Assembly (NCBI RefSeq): GCF_004138325.1
Contig: NZ_SBLB01000001.1
Coordinates: 1,745,855 to 1,809,854, forward strand
Length of the DNA: 64,000 nucleotides
From: Spirosoma sordidisoli
GTDB lineage: Bacteria; Bacteroidota; Bacteroidia; Cytophagales; Spirosomataceae
Reading direction: 5' to 3'
Below are positions 1-7,138 of this stretch, one piece after another (within the stretch, counting starts at the first letter, position 1; the number at the start of each line of letters is the position of its first letter). A model generated the notes under the pieces. The model did no database searches and had not been told where the DNA came from. It saw only the letters and a program-made list of their open reading frames with translations. The translations under genes and the position numbers were made by a program.

Positions 1-623
1 TCGAGCTTGAAGTGCTAAAACAGTTTAAAGCAGCCCTGGAAGCCGGCCGTAGCGCCCGCACCGTACAGGTGTCGCCCGAAGAGCGCGAAACGGCCATCGG
101 CGACATATCGCTGCTGACTGTGAAGCCGGTCATTTACGTGGCCAATGTGGACGAAGGCAGCCTCCCTAACGGAAATCAGTACTCCGACGCCCTGCGCGAA
201 GCCGTAAAAGACGAAGGTGCCGAAGTCATCATCATCAGCGCCGGTATCGAGTCGCAGATTGCGGAGATGGAAGACCCCGATGAGCGGGAGCTGTTTCTAG
301 GTGAGTACGGCCTGACCGAGTCGGGGCTGAGCAAGCTGATCAAAGCGTCGTACCGGCTGTTGGGGCTGATCACCTACTTCACGGCCGGCGTTAAGGAAGT
401 ACGGGCCTGGACCATCCACCGGGGCTGGAAAGCACCGCAGGCCGCCGGGGTCATCCACTCCGACTTTGAGCGCAAGTTTATCCGGGCGCAGGTCATGAAA
501 CTCCCCGACTTTGAGCAGTTCAAGACCGAAGCGGGCGTTCGCGAAGCCGGTAAGCTGTCCGTCGAAGGAAAAGAATACGTCGTGCAGGACGGAGATATTA
601 TGGAGTTCCTCCACAGCGCCTAG
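1..623 (+). CDS. ychF: Redox-regulated ATPase YchF, C-terminal part
   Basis: The gene runs in from beyond the left edge; about 207 codons remain, in the frame starting at base 3. The visible part contains the characteristic YchF run with LLGLITYFTAGVKEVRAW, then IHSDFERKFIRAQV, and ends in VQDGDIMEFLHSA, which is the TGS domain that closes YchF/Obg-like ATPases. The N-terminal G domain with its nucleotide-binding loops lies outside the window. YchF proteins bind ATP rather than GTP, associate with ribosomes and influence translation and oxidative-stress responses. An internal GTG at base 12 is not the real start. A strong terminator follows the stop. Confidence 0.93.
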   Translation, partial: ELEVLKQFKAALEAGRSARTVQVSPEERETAIGDISLLTVKPVIYVANVDEGSLPNGNQYSDALREAVKDEGAEVIIISAGIESQIAEMEDPDERELFLGEYGLTESGLSKLIKASYRLLGLITYFTAGVKEVRAWTIHRGWKAPQAAGVIHSDFERKFIRAQVMKLPDFEQFKTEAGVREAGKLSVEGKEYVVQDGDIMEFLHSA

Positions 624-640
624 CCATCATCCTACTGTTG

Positions 641-672
641 GGGCTAAAAGATTCACTTTTAGCCCTTTTTTT
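641..672 (+). terminator. Rho-independent terminator of ychF
   Basis: A perfect 10-bp stem (641-650 with 656-665), a 5-nt loop and a run of seven T on the + strand, 17 bases after the ychF stop. The other strand has no T run, so it works for ychF only. Confidence 0.9.
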
Positions 673-680
673 GTTCTTTA

Positions 681-1979
681 CTACCGCCGGTTGACGCTCA
701 TACGCCGGTAGCCTACAAGCTGGTCGGCGCGGGCAGCCGGCGGACGGTGGTAGACAAATACTTCGTACTCGTTCTCGGTAGCCGAGTAGTTTCCTTCGAT
801 ATACCCTTCATCGACCCGCGGGGGCTGGCCACTCGTCCGAACGATGTAATCGTAGTTATACACGCCCTGCTTAAGCAGGATAGCCGCCTGATACGTACCC
901 GATGCCGCGTCGAAAGCCATACGGTTGCGGTCGTCCAGTCGCCAGAGGTTAAAAGCTCCGTTTACAAATACATCTACGCCCGGCAACTCGGGTATCCGCA
1001 GCGTAAATACGGTTTCGATGTAGTCAGCGCCGGTAGCGCCGTTGCCCGTTTCGCGGTGGTCGATCACGTATTGGCCGTTGAAGTCGTCGCTCTGGATATA
1101 GGCCCCCCGACTGCGCGCCTGGTCAGGCTGAACGTAGGCAATGTTGCGGTCGGCCGGGCGCTCGATGCGGTCGATGAAGTTAGCCCGCGAGAGTACCGTT
1201 CGTATGTCGAAAAAACGAAATTCGTTTCCGCCGGGCATGGTGTTGCTCAGATCGATCAGCCGGTACTCCAGCACCTGATCGAAGGCGCGAACGTTGGTAG
1301 GTCGCAGTCCGCCGATGGTCCGGTCGTCGCGGTAGTTCTGCCGGACAACGACCCTGAAATCGTCCTGGGGCGAAATCACCTGATACCCCCGATAATCGAT
1401 GGCCAGATCGATTTGCTGATCGGTAAACTGCCTCGACGGATCCGACGAGAAGGCAACGGCCGCGTTGACCCGAATCCGATTCTGGTAGGTGCTGAACCGG
1501 CGCGTCAGGATAATATTGCTCCGGTTACGTTCGTCGTACACGATGAGCAGGTAGTTACCCGGCAGTTTGACCCGCGGCACCGGAAACTTGTAGTGATAGT
1601 ACGGCACCTTGGTGTTGATCGATACGGCGTAGTCGGTGATAGGGTTATCGTTGTACTCGTAGGTAAACTCGATATCGTTCAGCACAGACTGCTTCCAGTC
1701 GGCATTACAGTGCATCAGTTTGGCCCGGAACGACCGGTAGTTGGCCGTCAGATCATCGAATTCAAGCTGAAGAAAGGCAGTCTCGTCGAGCGAGATAACC
1801 GGCGGGTTAAGCGTTTCGGACGGGTTGTCGGCTGCGTTGGCGGCCAGCTGCGGAAACAGCAGGACGGTCTGAATTTTGGGGTCGTAAATCTGATCGACCG
1901 CCGGAACGGACTGGGCACAGACAGGAACGACGACCGAAGTCATCCACAAACACATAATCAGCAGGCGGTACGAAATCAT
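681..1979 (-). CDS. Type IX secretion system plug-type protein (DUF5103 family)
   Basis: 432 residues beginning with a signal peptide (MISYRLLIMCLWMTSVVVPV, cleavage near CAQS). The mature protein is rich in beta strands and matches the DUF5103 family: an early block with HCNADWKQS and EFTYEYNDNPITDY, a middle block with LPGNYLLIVYDE, and a late domain with the FNLWRLDDRNRM type of sequence. In the family, such proteins have been linked to the plug of the SprA translocon of the type IX secretion system at the outer membrane. The gene is transcribed alone. The family match is firm; the exact T9SS role is taken from relatives. Confidence 0.82.
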   Translation of the reverse strand: MISYRLLIMCLWMTSVVVPVCAQSVPAVDQIYDPKIQTVLLFPQLAANAADNPSETLNPPVISLDETAFLQLEFDDLTANYRSFRAKLMHCNADWKQSVLNDIEFTYEYNDNPITDYAVSINTKVPYYHYKFPVPRVKLPGNYLLIVYDERNRSNIILTRRFSTYQNRIRVNAAVAFSSDPSRQFTDQQIDLAIDYRGYQVISPQDDFRVVVRQNYRDDRTIGGLRPTNVRAFDQVLEYRLIDLSNTMPGGNEFRFFDIRTVLSRANFIDRIERPADRNIAYVQPDQARSRGAYIQSDDFNGQYVIDHRETGNGATGADYIETVFTLRIPELPGVDVFVNGAFNLWRLDDRNRMAFDAASGTYQAAILLKQGVYNYDYIVRTSGQPPRVDEGYIEGNYSATENEYEVFVYHRPPAARADQLVGYRRMSVNRR

Positions 1980-2347
1980 TAGCGATGTTATCAGCAGAAG
2001 CAGGTATCTACTAAACGGGTTTTGGCGGCAAACCGTCAGTGGTGATAGCGAAATTAGCCGGCTGTCTGCAGGGCTGGCCGGTTGAATCAGTTTACTTTAC
2101 TCAACAAACGAGCCAATTCCCTGTCGGCCTTCCCAGATGTCAGGTTGCTAAATTTGGTACTGACAACAGGTACGGCCTCGACCTGGTAATTCAGTCAGGC
2201 GATCCGTTTTCATCTCCATGCCGCCCCTAACGGGGCCAGCCGAAAACCCGACCGCCGGGAGAATGTCATGTATGGAGCTATCGGCAAACCCGTCTACAGG
2301 CCACATTATATGAACAAACCCAGCCGGTTAGACTGGGTTTGTCGGGA
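1980..2347. other. Intergenic stretch without a convincing gene
   Basis: About 370 bases between two minus-strand genes. A 63-codon frame at 2039-2230 has no family features and no good ribosome site. A TAnnTTTG-like box lies at 2149-2156 on the + strand without a clear -33 partner. The only clear structure is the hairpin at its right end. Confidence 0.5.
2315..2341 (-). terminator. Hairpin downstream of the ABC-F gene
   Basis: A 9-bp perfect stem (2315-2323 with 2333-2341) and 9-nt loop, six bases past the ABC-F stop. The T content after it on the minus strand is weak, so termination may be partial. Its outer sequence shares AACAAACCCAGCC with the repeats at 17.6 kb. Confidence 0.5.
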
Positions 2348-4291
2348 TCAGGCTAGTTTCTTTTCCCACTCTTCGGCTTCGAGCATGGCGTTTTCCCACT
2401 CGTCCTGAAGCTGACTGATTTCGGCCTTGACGCGGTGGTATTCGTCGTTTTTGGCTTGCATCAGCTTACTGTCGCCGTAGGTAGCGGGGTCGGCCAGTTC
2501 GGCTTCGAGTCGTTTTTTGCGTTCTTCCAGCTGGCTAATCTTGGTTTCTGATTCTTCGGCCTGCTGGGTCAGTTTCTTCAGGGTTCGCTGCCACTCCTTC
2601 CGTTCGTCGTCGCTGGCGCGCGGGGTGGTGGTGGCTGGCTGGGGGGCAGGCGCGGGTTTCCTGTCAACTGATTTGGAGTTGCCTTCCTGCTCCTTGCGCT
2701 CTTCCATCCACCATTCGTACTCGTCATACGTACCCGGATATTCTTTGATCTGCTCATCTTCGATGTACCAGATCTTGTTGGCAATCTGCGAAACGAAATA
2801 GCGGTCGTGCGATACGACTACGTACGTTCCTTCATATTGTTCGAGCGCCTGAATCAGGATATTCACCGACTGCATGTCGAGGTGGTTGGTTGGCTCGTCA
2901 AGCAGCAGGAAATTGGCCTGCGACAGCAGCACCTTGGCCAGGGCTACCCTCGATTTTTCGCCCCCCGACAGGACCTTAATTTTCTTGAATACCTCATCGT
3001 TGGAGAACAGGAAACAGCCCAGTACGCCCCGCAGCTCCCCTTCGCTCTTGGTTGGGTTGGCATGTTTCAGTTCGTCGAGCAGCGTATCCTCAACGCTCAG
3101 CGACTCCAGCTGGTGCTGCGCGTAGAAGCTGAACGACACGTTATGACCCAGCTGGCGTTTGCCCTCGTTAACCGGCTCCGAACCGGAAATAATCCGCAGC
3201 AGTGTCGATTTACCACGACCGTTGGCACCGATCAGCGCTACTTTGTCGCCCCGCTCCAGCCGGATATCGGCCCTGGTCAGAATCCGCTTGGGCCCGTAGG
3301 CCTTCGTGATGTCGTCCAGGTGCAGAATATGTCGGCCGGGCTGGGTCGAAAACTGGAATTTAAAGTTCACCCGGGCCGTTTCGTCGATCACCGCATCGAC
3401 CAGCTCCATGCGGGCCAGCTGTTTGACGCGGCTCTGGGCCTGTTTAGCCTTCGTGGCTTTGGCCTTGAAGCGTTCGATAAACCGCTCCGTCTGCCGGATT
3501 TTGGCCTGCTGGTTTTCGTAAGCTCCTTTCTGAATTTCGTTCCGCAGCGCCTTTTCTTCGAGGTAGAACGAATAATTGCCGGGGTAGTAATTCAGCTTGG
3601 CACCGGCTACTTCAACCGTCACGTCGATGACGTTATCGAGGAACTCGCGGTCGTGCGATACGACTATGACGGCCCCTTCGTAGGTCTGAATATACTTCTC
3701 GACCCACTGAATCGAGGGTAAGTCAAGGTGGTTGGTCGGCTCATCGAGCATCAGCAGCGACGGCTTCTGCAGCAGCAGCTTGGCGAGCATCACGCGCATG
3801 CGCCATCCGCCGGAGAACGTCCGCAGGGGTCTTTGCAGATCGTCGGTCGAGAAGCCGAGACCTTCCAGGATTTCTTCGGCCCGGGCCTGTACGGTATAGC
3901 CATCGAGCGCGTCGAACTCTTCCTGCACTTTGCCGAGTTTATCGACCAGTTCGTCGCGGTAGTTGGTTTCCATCTCATGCAGCAGCTCATCGATCTGCCG
4001 CTGTAGCTCGTTCTGCCGCGCGAAGGCCTGCATGGCTACGGACAGGATGGAGTCATCGGTCTGGTAGCTGAGCAGATCCTGGTTGAGGAAGCCCAGCGTA
4101 ACGTCGCCGGCTTTGGAGATAGTACCGCCATCGGCCTGGTATTCGCCATTGATGATGCGGAGTAAGGTTGACTTGCCGGTACCGTTGAGGCCAATAAGAC
4201 CGATTTTCTGGTTAGGCTTAATGTGCAGCGATGCGTTTTCGTAGAGCGCGCGGCTGCCGAGGTAATACGACAGGTTCGTGATGGAAATCAT
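2348..4291 (-). CDS. ABC-F family ATPase
   Basis: 647 residues with two ABC ATPase domains in one chain and no membrane segments. The first domain has Walker A GLNGTGKST (residues 34-42), signature FSGGW and Walker B LLMLDEPTNHLD. The second has GANGRGKST, LSGGEKSR and LLLDEPTNHLD. A charged linker joins them, and the C-terminus (about 560-647) is a charged coiled coil as in Uup-type members. ABC-F proteins act on the ribosome, in translation control or ribosome protection, and do not transport. Nothing marks this one as an antibiotic-resistance type. The -7 promoter box sits only 4 bases before the ATG. Confidence 0.9.
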   Translation of the reverse strand: MISITNLSYYLGSRALYENASLHIKPNQKIGLIGLNGTGKSTLLRIINGEYQADGGTISKAGDVTLGFLNQDLLSYQTDDSILSVAMQAFARQNELQRQIDELLHEMETNYRDELVDKLGKVQEEFDALDGYTVQARAEEILEGLGFSTDDLQRPLRTFSGGWRMRVMLAKLLLQKPSLLMLDEPTNHLDLPSIQWVEKYIQTYEGAVIVVSHDREFLDNVIDVTVEVAGAKLNYYPGNYSFYLEEKALRNEIQKGAYENQQAKIRQTERFIERFKAKATKAKQAQSRVKQLARMELVDAVIDETARVNFKFQFSTQPGRHILHLDDITKAYGPKRILTRADIRLERGDKVALIGANGRGKSTLLRIISGSEPVNEGKRQLGHNVSFSFYAQHQLESLSVEDTLLDELKHANPTKSEGELRGVLGCFLFSNDEVFKKIKVLSGGEKSRVALAKVLLSQANFLLLDEPTNHLDMQSVNILIQALEQYEGTYVVVSHDRYFVSQIANKIWYIEDEQIKEYPGTYDEYEWWMEERKEQEGNSKSVDRKPAPAPQPATTTPRASDDERKEWQRTLKKLTQQAEESETKISQLEERKKRLEAELADPATYGDSKLMQAKNDEYHRVKAEISQLQDEWENAMLEAEEWEKKLA

Positions 4292-4295
4292 GGGG

Positions 4296-4328
4296 CAAAT
4301 TTACCGAAAAATGCCCGGTCGGCTGCAA
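4296..4328 (-). promoter_or_regulatory. Promoter of the ABC-F gene, predicted leaderless
   Basis: Read on the minus strand: TTG (4326-4328), 22 bases, then TAAATTTG (4296-4303), matching the Bacteroidota TTG / TAnnTTTG pattern. Only four bases separate it from the ATG at 4291, so the transcript would start at or next to the start codon. Confidence 0.65.
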
Positions 4329-4344
4329 AAATTTGTATCATGAG

Positions 4345-4376
4345 TTGCGCATTATGGGGCTTTGGCCCTATATTTG
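4345..4376 (+). promoter_or_regulatory. Promoter of tRNA-Thr
   Basis: TTG at 4345-4347, 21 bases, then TATATTTG at 4369-4376, a full match to TAnnTTTG. The tRNA starts 20 bases further on. It diverges from the ABC-F promoter, with 16 bases between the two. Confidence 0.75.
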
Positions 4377-4395
4377 CACCCGCTAACAGCAAAAA

Positions 4396-4468
<73 letters not shown>

Positions 4469-4471
4469 CAT

Positions 4472-4501
4472 ATCCCCGCTCAACCGAGTGGGGATTTTTT
4501 G
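4472..4501 (+). terminator. Terminator of the tRNA-Thr transcript
   Basis: A 10-bp stem with one G-T pair (4472-4481 with 4486-4495), a 4-nt loop, then a T run, three bases after the tRNA. Confidence 0.85.
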
Positions 4502-4506
4502 TGTCT

Positions 4507-4832
4507 CCGGCATGAATGCCGGCGCTATTCATATGTCGTAGCTGGCTGGCTCGTTCGTTTTTTTGGTCTATTTTTTTGAGTTGGATCTTGGCGGATATGG
4601 TCCTTTTTTTCCGGCATGAATGCCGGTACCAGGCATTTGTCGTAGCTGGCCGACTCATTTGTTTTTTTGTCTATTGTCTCGACTTGATTATTGCTGGTCG
4701 GTCCCGGCTCATCCGATAAATGAATAGCCTCGGCATTCATGCCGGGGGCCTGTTTTTCGGCATTGATGCCGGTGAGCTCTTGGCCATAGCCCCTCTCCGA
4801 AACATGAATAGCCCCGACTTTTATCATTGGGG
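4507..4832. repeat. Cluster of degenerate palindromic repeats
   Basis: Four copies of a short palindrome built on CCGGCAT/ATGCCGG lie at 4507-4522, 4611-4626, 4731-4745 and 4758-4772. The first two are also followed by a shared longer stretch (TGTCGTAGCTGGC, then a T run and TCTATT), giving a 104-base direct repeat. Copies three and four are inverted relative to the first two. A fifth, decayed copy is at 4803-4832. Small frames here (4516-4719, 4525-4827) look accidental. The stretch between the tRNA terminator and the kinase at 5011 is otherwise empty. Confidence 0.7.
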
Positions 4833-5010
4833 ACTCTGTTCTGGCATTTCAATGGCACCTGATCACTTACCCGGTATGTACTTTGTTCGCTACACAGGTG
4901 ACAATCTGCTGATTAACAGGCACCCGGATGAAACAAACCGATTCCATCATACGTTATATGGCTGTTTTTTAGTACTTTCTATGAAGTCTGTGCCGTAGCT
5001 CAACGACGTT

Positions 5011-6558
5011 ATGAAAAGCCCATCTATGACCCCGTCCGAAAACCCGGTTCAACTTCGGGCCGCACTCAGCCTGTCAGGCAACGCCATCATGCTGTTCGAG
5101 TGCCTGCGTACGGCGCTGGGCGAGATTCAGGATTTTCGGCTCATACTGGCCAACCGAAAAGCAGAAGAAGTAGTGGGCATGAGCGAACAGGATATGCTTA
5201 ATCGCAACTCTACCGATTTATTTCCTACCGCCAATACCGTTAACATATGGGAGCAGGCCCGACGCGTTGTAGAAACCGGGCAGCCGTACGAGGTTGAGTT
5301 TCAGCCCCAGCTGAACGACCAGCTCTGCACGAGCTGGTTTTCGCTGACCCTCCAGCGGTACGGCGACGGACTGGCTGCATCCTTTGTCGATATCACCGCC
5401 CTCCGCCAGCAGAAAGACCTTACCGAACGTATTCTGAACGGCTCGATCAATGGGATGGTCACCTGCGAGGCTCTGCGCAACGAGACGGGCACGCTGTATG
5501 ATCTACGGATCCGGCTGGTGAACGACGCAGCTGCCCGCCTGATCCGGAAGCCAGTTAGCCAGCTGATCGGCGATACCCTGTTCAACCAGCCTGCCACGCT
5601 GGCGCAGCCGGAGCTGCTGCCGCGCTGTATCCACACCGTCGAAACGGGCGAGTCTCAACGCTTTGAAAGCCGGATCAGCGTCAATGGTATCGAGAACTGG
5701 TACGACATATCGATTTCGAAGCTGAGCGACGGACTATTGATGACGTTCATCGATATTACGGCGGCCAAGCACCACGAGCAGGAACTTAACCTGCTGATCG
5801 AAAATCTGAAACGGTCGAATCAGAACCTGGAACGGTTCGCCTACGTAGCCTCCCACGACCTGCAGGAGCCGCTCCGCAAGATTCAGTCATTTGGCGACAT
5901 TCTGCGAAGCCAGTCGAGTCCGGCCGTAGACGACCATAGTCGTGAGCTGATTGACCGGATGCAGTCGGCCGCGAGTCGGATGAACACGCTTATTCGTGAT
6001 CTGCTGACGTTCTCGCGGCTATCGACCCAGTCGCAGCCTTTCCGGACCATCTCCCTGCCGGAAGTGGTGAGGGATGTGCTGACCGACCTCGAAGCCACCA
6101 TTCATGAGAAACAGGCGCAGGTCGAGGTAACGTCGCTGCCTGCTGTACTGGGCGATGCACTTCAGCTCCGGCAGGTGTTTCAAAACCTGATCAGCAACGC
6201 GCTCAAGTTCGCCAAACCAGCTTCTGGTCAACAAAAGCCACATATACGTATCGACTGCGAACAGGTTCCCGGCAGTGCTGTGCGACCTCTGCCCGGTCAG
6301 CCAATAGCCGCGTCTGACACCAGTCGGTTGTTTTACGCCATCAGCGTGACCGACAACGGTATTGGCTTCGACGAGAAGTACCTGGACCGGATTTTTACCA
6401 TCTTCCAGCGACTCCACACCCGCTCCGAATACGACGGCACCGGCATTGGCCTCACCATTGTGCAAAAAGTAGTAGAGAACCACAGAGGCTACATCAGTGC
6501 CCGCAGCCAGCCCGGTCAGGGCGCTACATTCACCATCTATCTGCCTGCTTTGCTATAA
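5011..6558 (+). CDS. PAS-domain sensor histidine kinase
   Basis: 515 residues with no membrane segment. Two PAS-type sensing domains (about 15-135 and 140-255), each ending in an F(V/I)DIT motif, are followed by a short coiled linker. The HisKA dimerisation domain has H-box FAYVASHDLQEPLRKI (phospho-acceptor His282), and an HATPase domain carries the N box NLISNALKFA, DNGIGFDEKYLDRIF and GTGIGLTIVQKVVENHRG. The H-box is of the phytochrome-like HWE-distinct class common in Bacteroidota. No response regulator lies next to it, so the partner is unknown. The signal could be cytoplasmic. Confidence 0.9.
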   Translation: MKSPSMTPSENPVQLRAALSLSGNAIMLFECLRTALGEIQDFRLILANRKAEEVVGMSEQDMLNRNSTDLFPTANTVNIWEQARRVVETGQPYEVEFQPQLNDQLCTSWFSLTLQRYGDGLAASFVDITALRQQKDLTERILNGSINGMVTCEALRNETGTLYDLRIRLVNDAAARLIRKPVSQLIGDTLFNQPATLAQPELLPRCIHTVETGESQRFESRISVNGIENWYDISISKLSDGLLMTFIDITAAKHHEQELNLLIENLKRSNQNLERFAYVASHDLQEPLRKIQSFGDILRSQSSPAVDDHSRELIDRMQSAASRMNTLIRDLLTFSRLSTQSQPFRTISLPEVVRDVLTDLEATIHEKQAQVEVTSLPAVLGDALQLRQVFQNLISNALKFAKPASGQQKPHIRIDCEQVPGSAVRPLPGQPIAASDTSRLFYAISVTDNGIGFDEKYLDRIFTIFQRLHTRSEYDGTGIGLTIVQKVVENHRGYISARSQPGQGATFTIYLPALL

Positions 6559-6564
6559 AAAAAA

Positions 6565-6638
6565 GGTGATTTCTCTGGGGGTGATCGGTGGCTGTACGCC
6601 CTTGCGCCGTCCCACCAATCACCCCCAGAGAAATCACC
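6565..6638 (-). terminator. Long hairpin terminator, convergent genes
   Basis: A perfect 21-bp inverted repeat (6565-6585 with 6618-6638) around a 32-nt loop that can itself pair in part. On the minus strand it is followed by a T run (complement of the A run at 6557-6564), so it terminates the acidic-protein gene. It also lies just after the kinase gene on the other strand. Confidence 0.8.
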
Positions 6639-6663
6639 CGCCAAATGTCGGTTCGGTTACTGG

Positions 6664-7029
6664 CTAGTACCGCTCGTTGCTGGCTTCCTCGTCTTCGGCG
6701 AGTTCGGTTATTTCCCGATCCAGCTCATCGTCGGAGAGGTCGTCGGCGAGCAGATCGTCGGGGGTGTCGTCCAGGTCGTCGGCGTTCGATACTTCATCGG
6801 TCGCATGGCGGGCTGTGGCGGTGTCGGTGTAGAGCAGCGTGTCGGTTGCTTCTTCATCGCCGGGGTTCATCACGTCAGGGTCGTTGTTAACGCCAAGACC
6901 CGCGTAGACCACAGCATCCATCTCGTCGTTGTTCTCGGGTACGTTGGTATTCTGGGGCGACATACCCTCCAGCGGGCCACCCGTATTCTGGTCGACGCGC
7001 TGCTGATCGGCGTTGTTTGTATTTTCCAT
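6664..7029 (-). CDS. Small acidic protein of unknown function
   Basis: 121 residues, very rich in Asp, Glu and Asn, with a low-complexity C-terminal half (DDLDDTPDDLLADDLSDD). No signal peptide, membrane segment or known motif was seen. It is probably largely disordered and cytoplasmic. It is preceded on the same strand by the FG-GAP gene (109-base gap) and followed by a strong terminator, which supports it as a real transcript. No function is proposed. Confidence 0.6.
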   Translation of the reverse strand: MENTNNADQQRVDQNTGGPLEGMSPQNTNVPENNDEMDAVVYAGLGVNNDPDVMNPGDEEATDTLLYTDTATARHATDEVSNADDLDDTPDDLLADDLSDDELDREITELAEDEEASNERY

Positions 7030-7138
7030 ACTGGTTTTTCGTAGTTGAGATGATCAGGTTATGGCTGGTCAGGGCTCGTTACGGGCCGTGACTCAGTCGT
7101 ATGTGTCTCTAACCGACGAAGCCCCAAACTGTTTTCTG

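Noticed and set aside
747..1982. 411-codon open frame on the + strand
   Set aside because: Antisense to the T9SS plug gene; no motifs, no signal, and such shadows are common at this base composition.
4507..4772. CRISPR array
   Set aside because: Palindromes are irregularly spaced (104, 120 and 27 bases), change orientation and are not near cas genes.
4516..4827. Small frames inside the palindromic repeat cluster
   Set aside because: They consist of repeat sequence and give no protein-like pattern.
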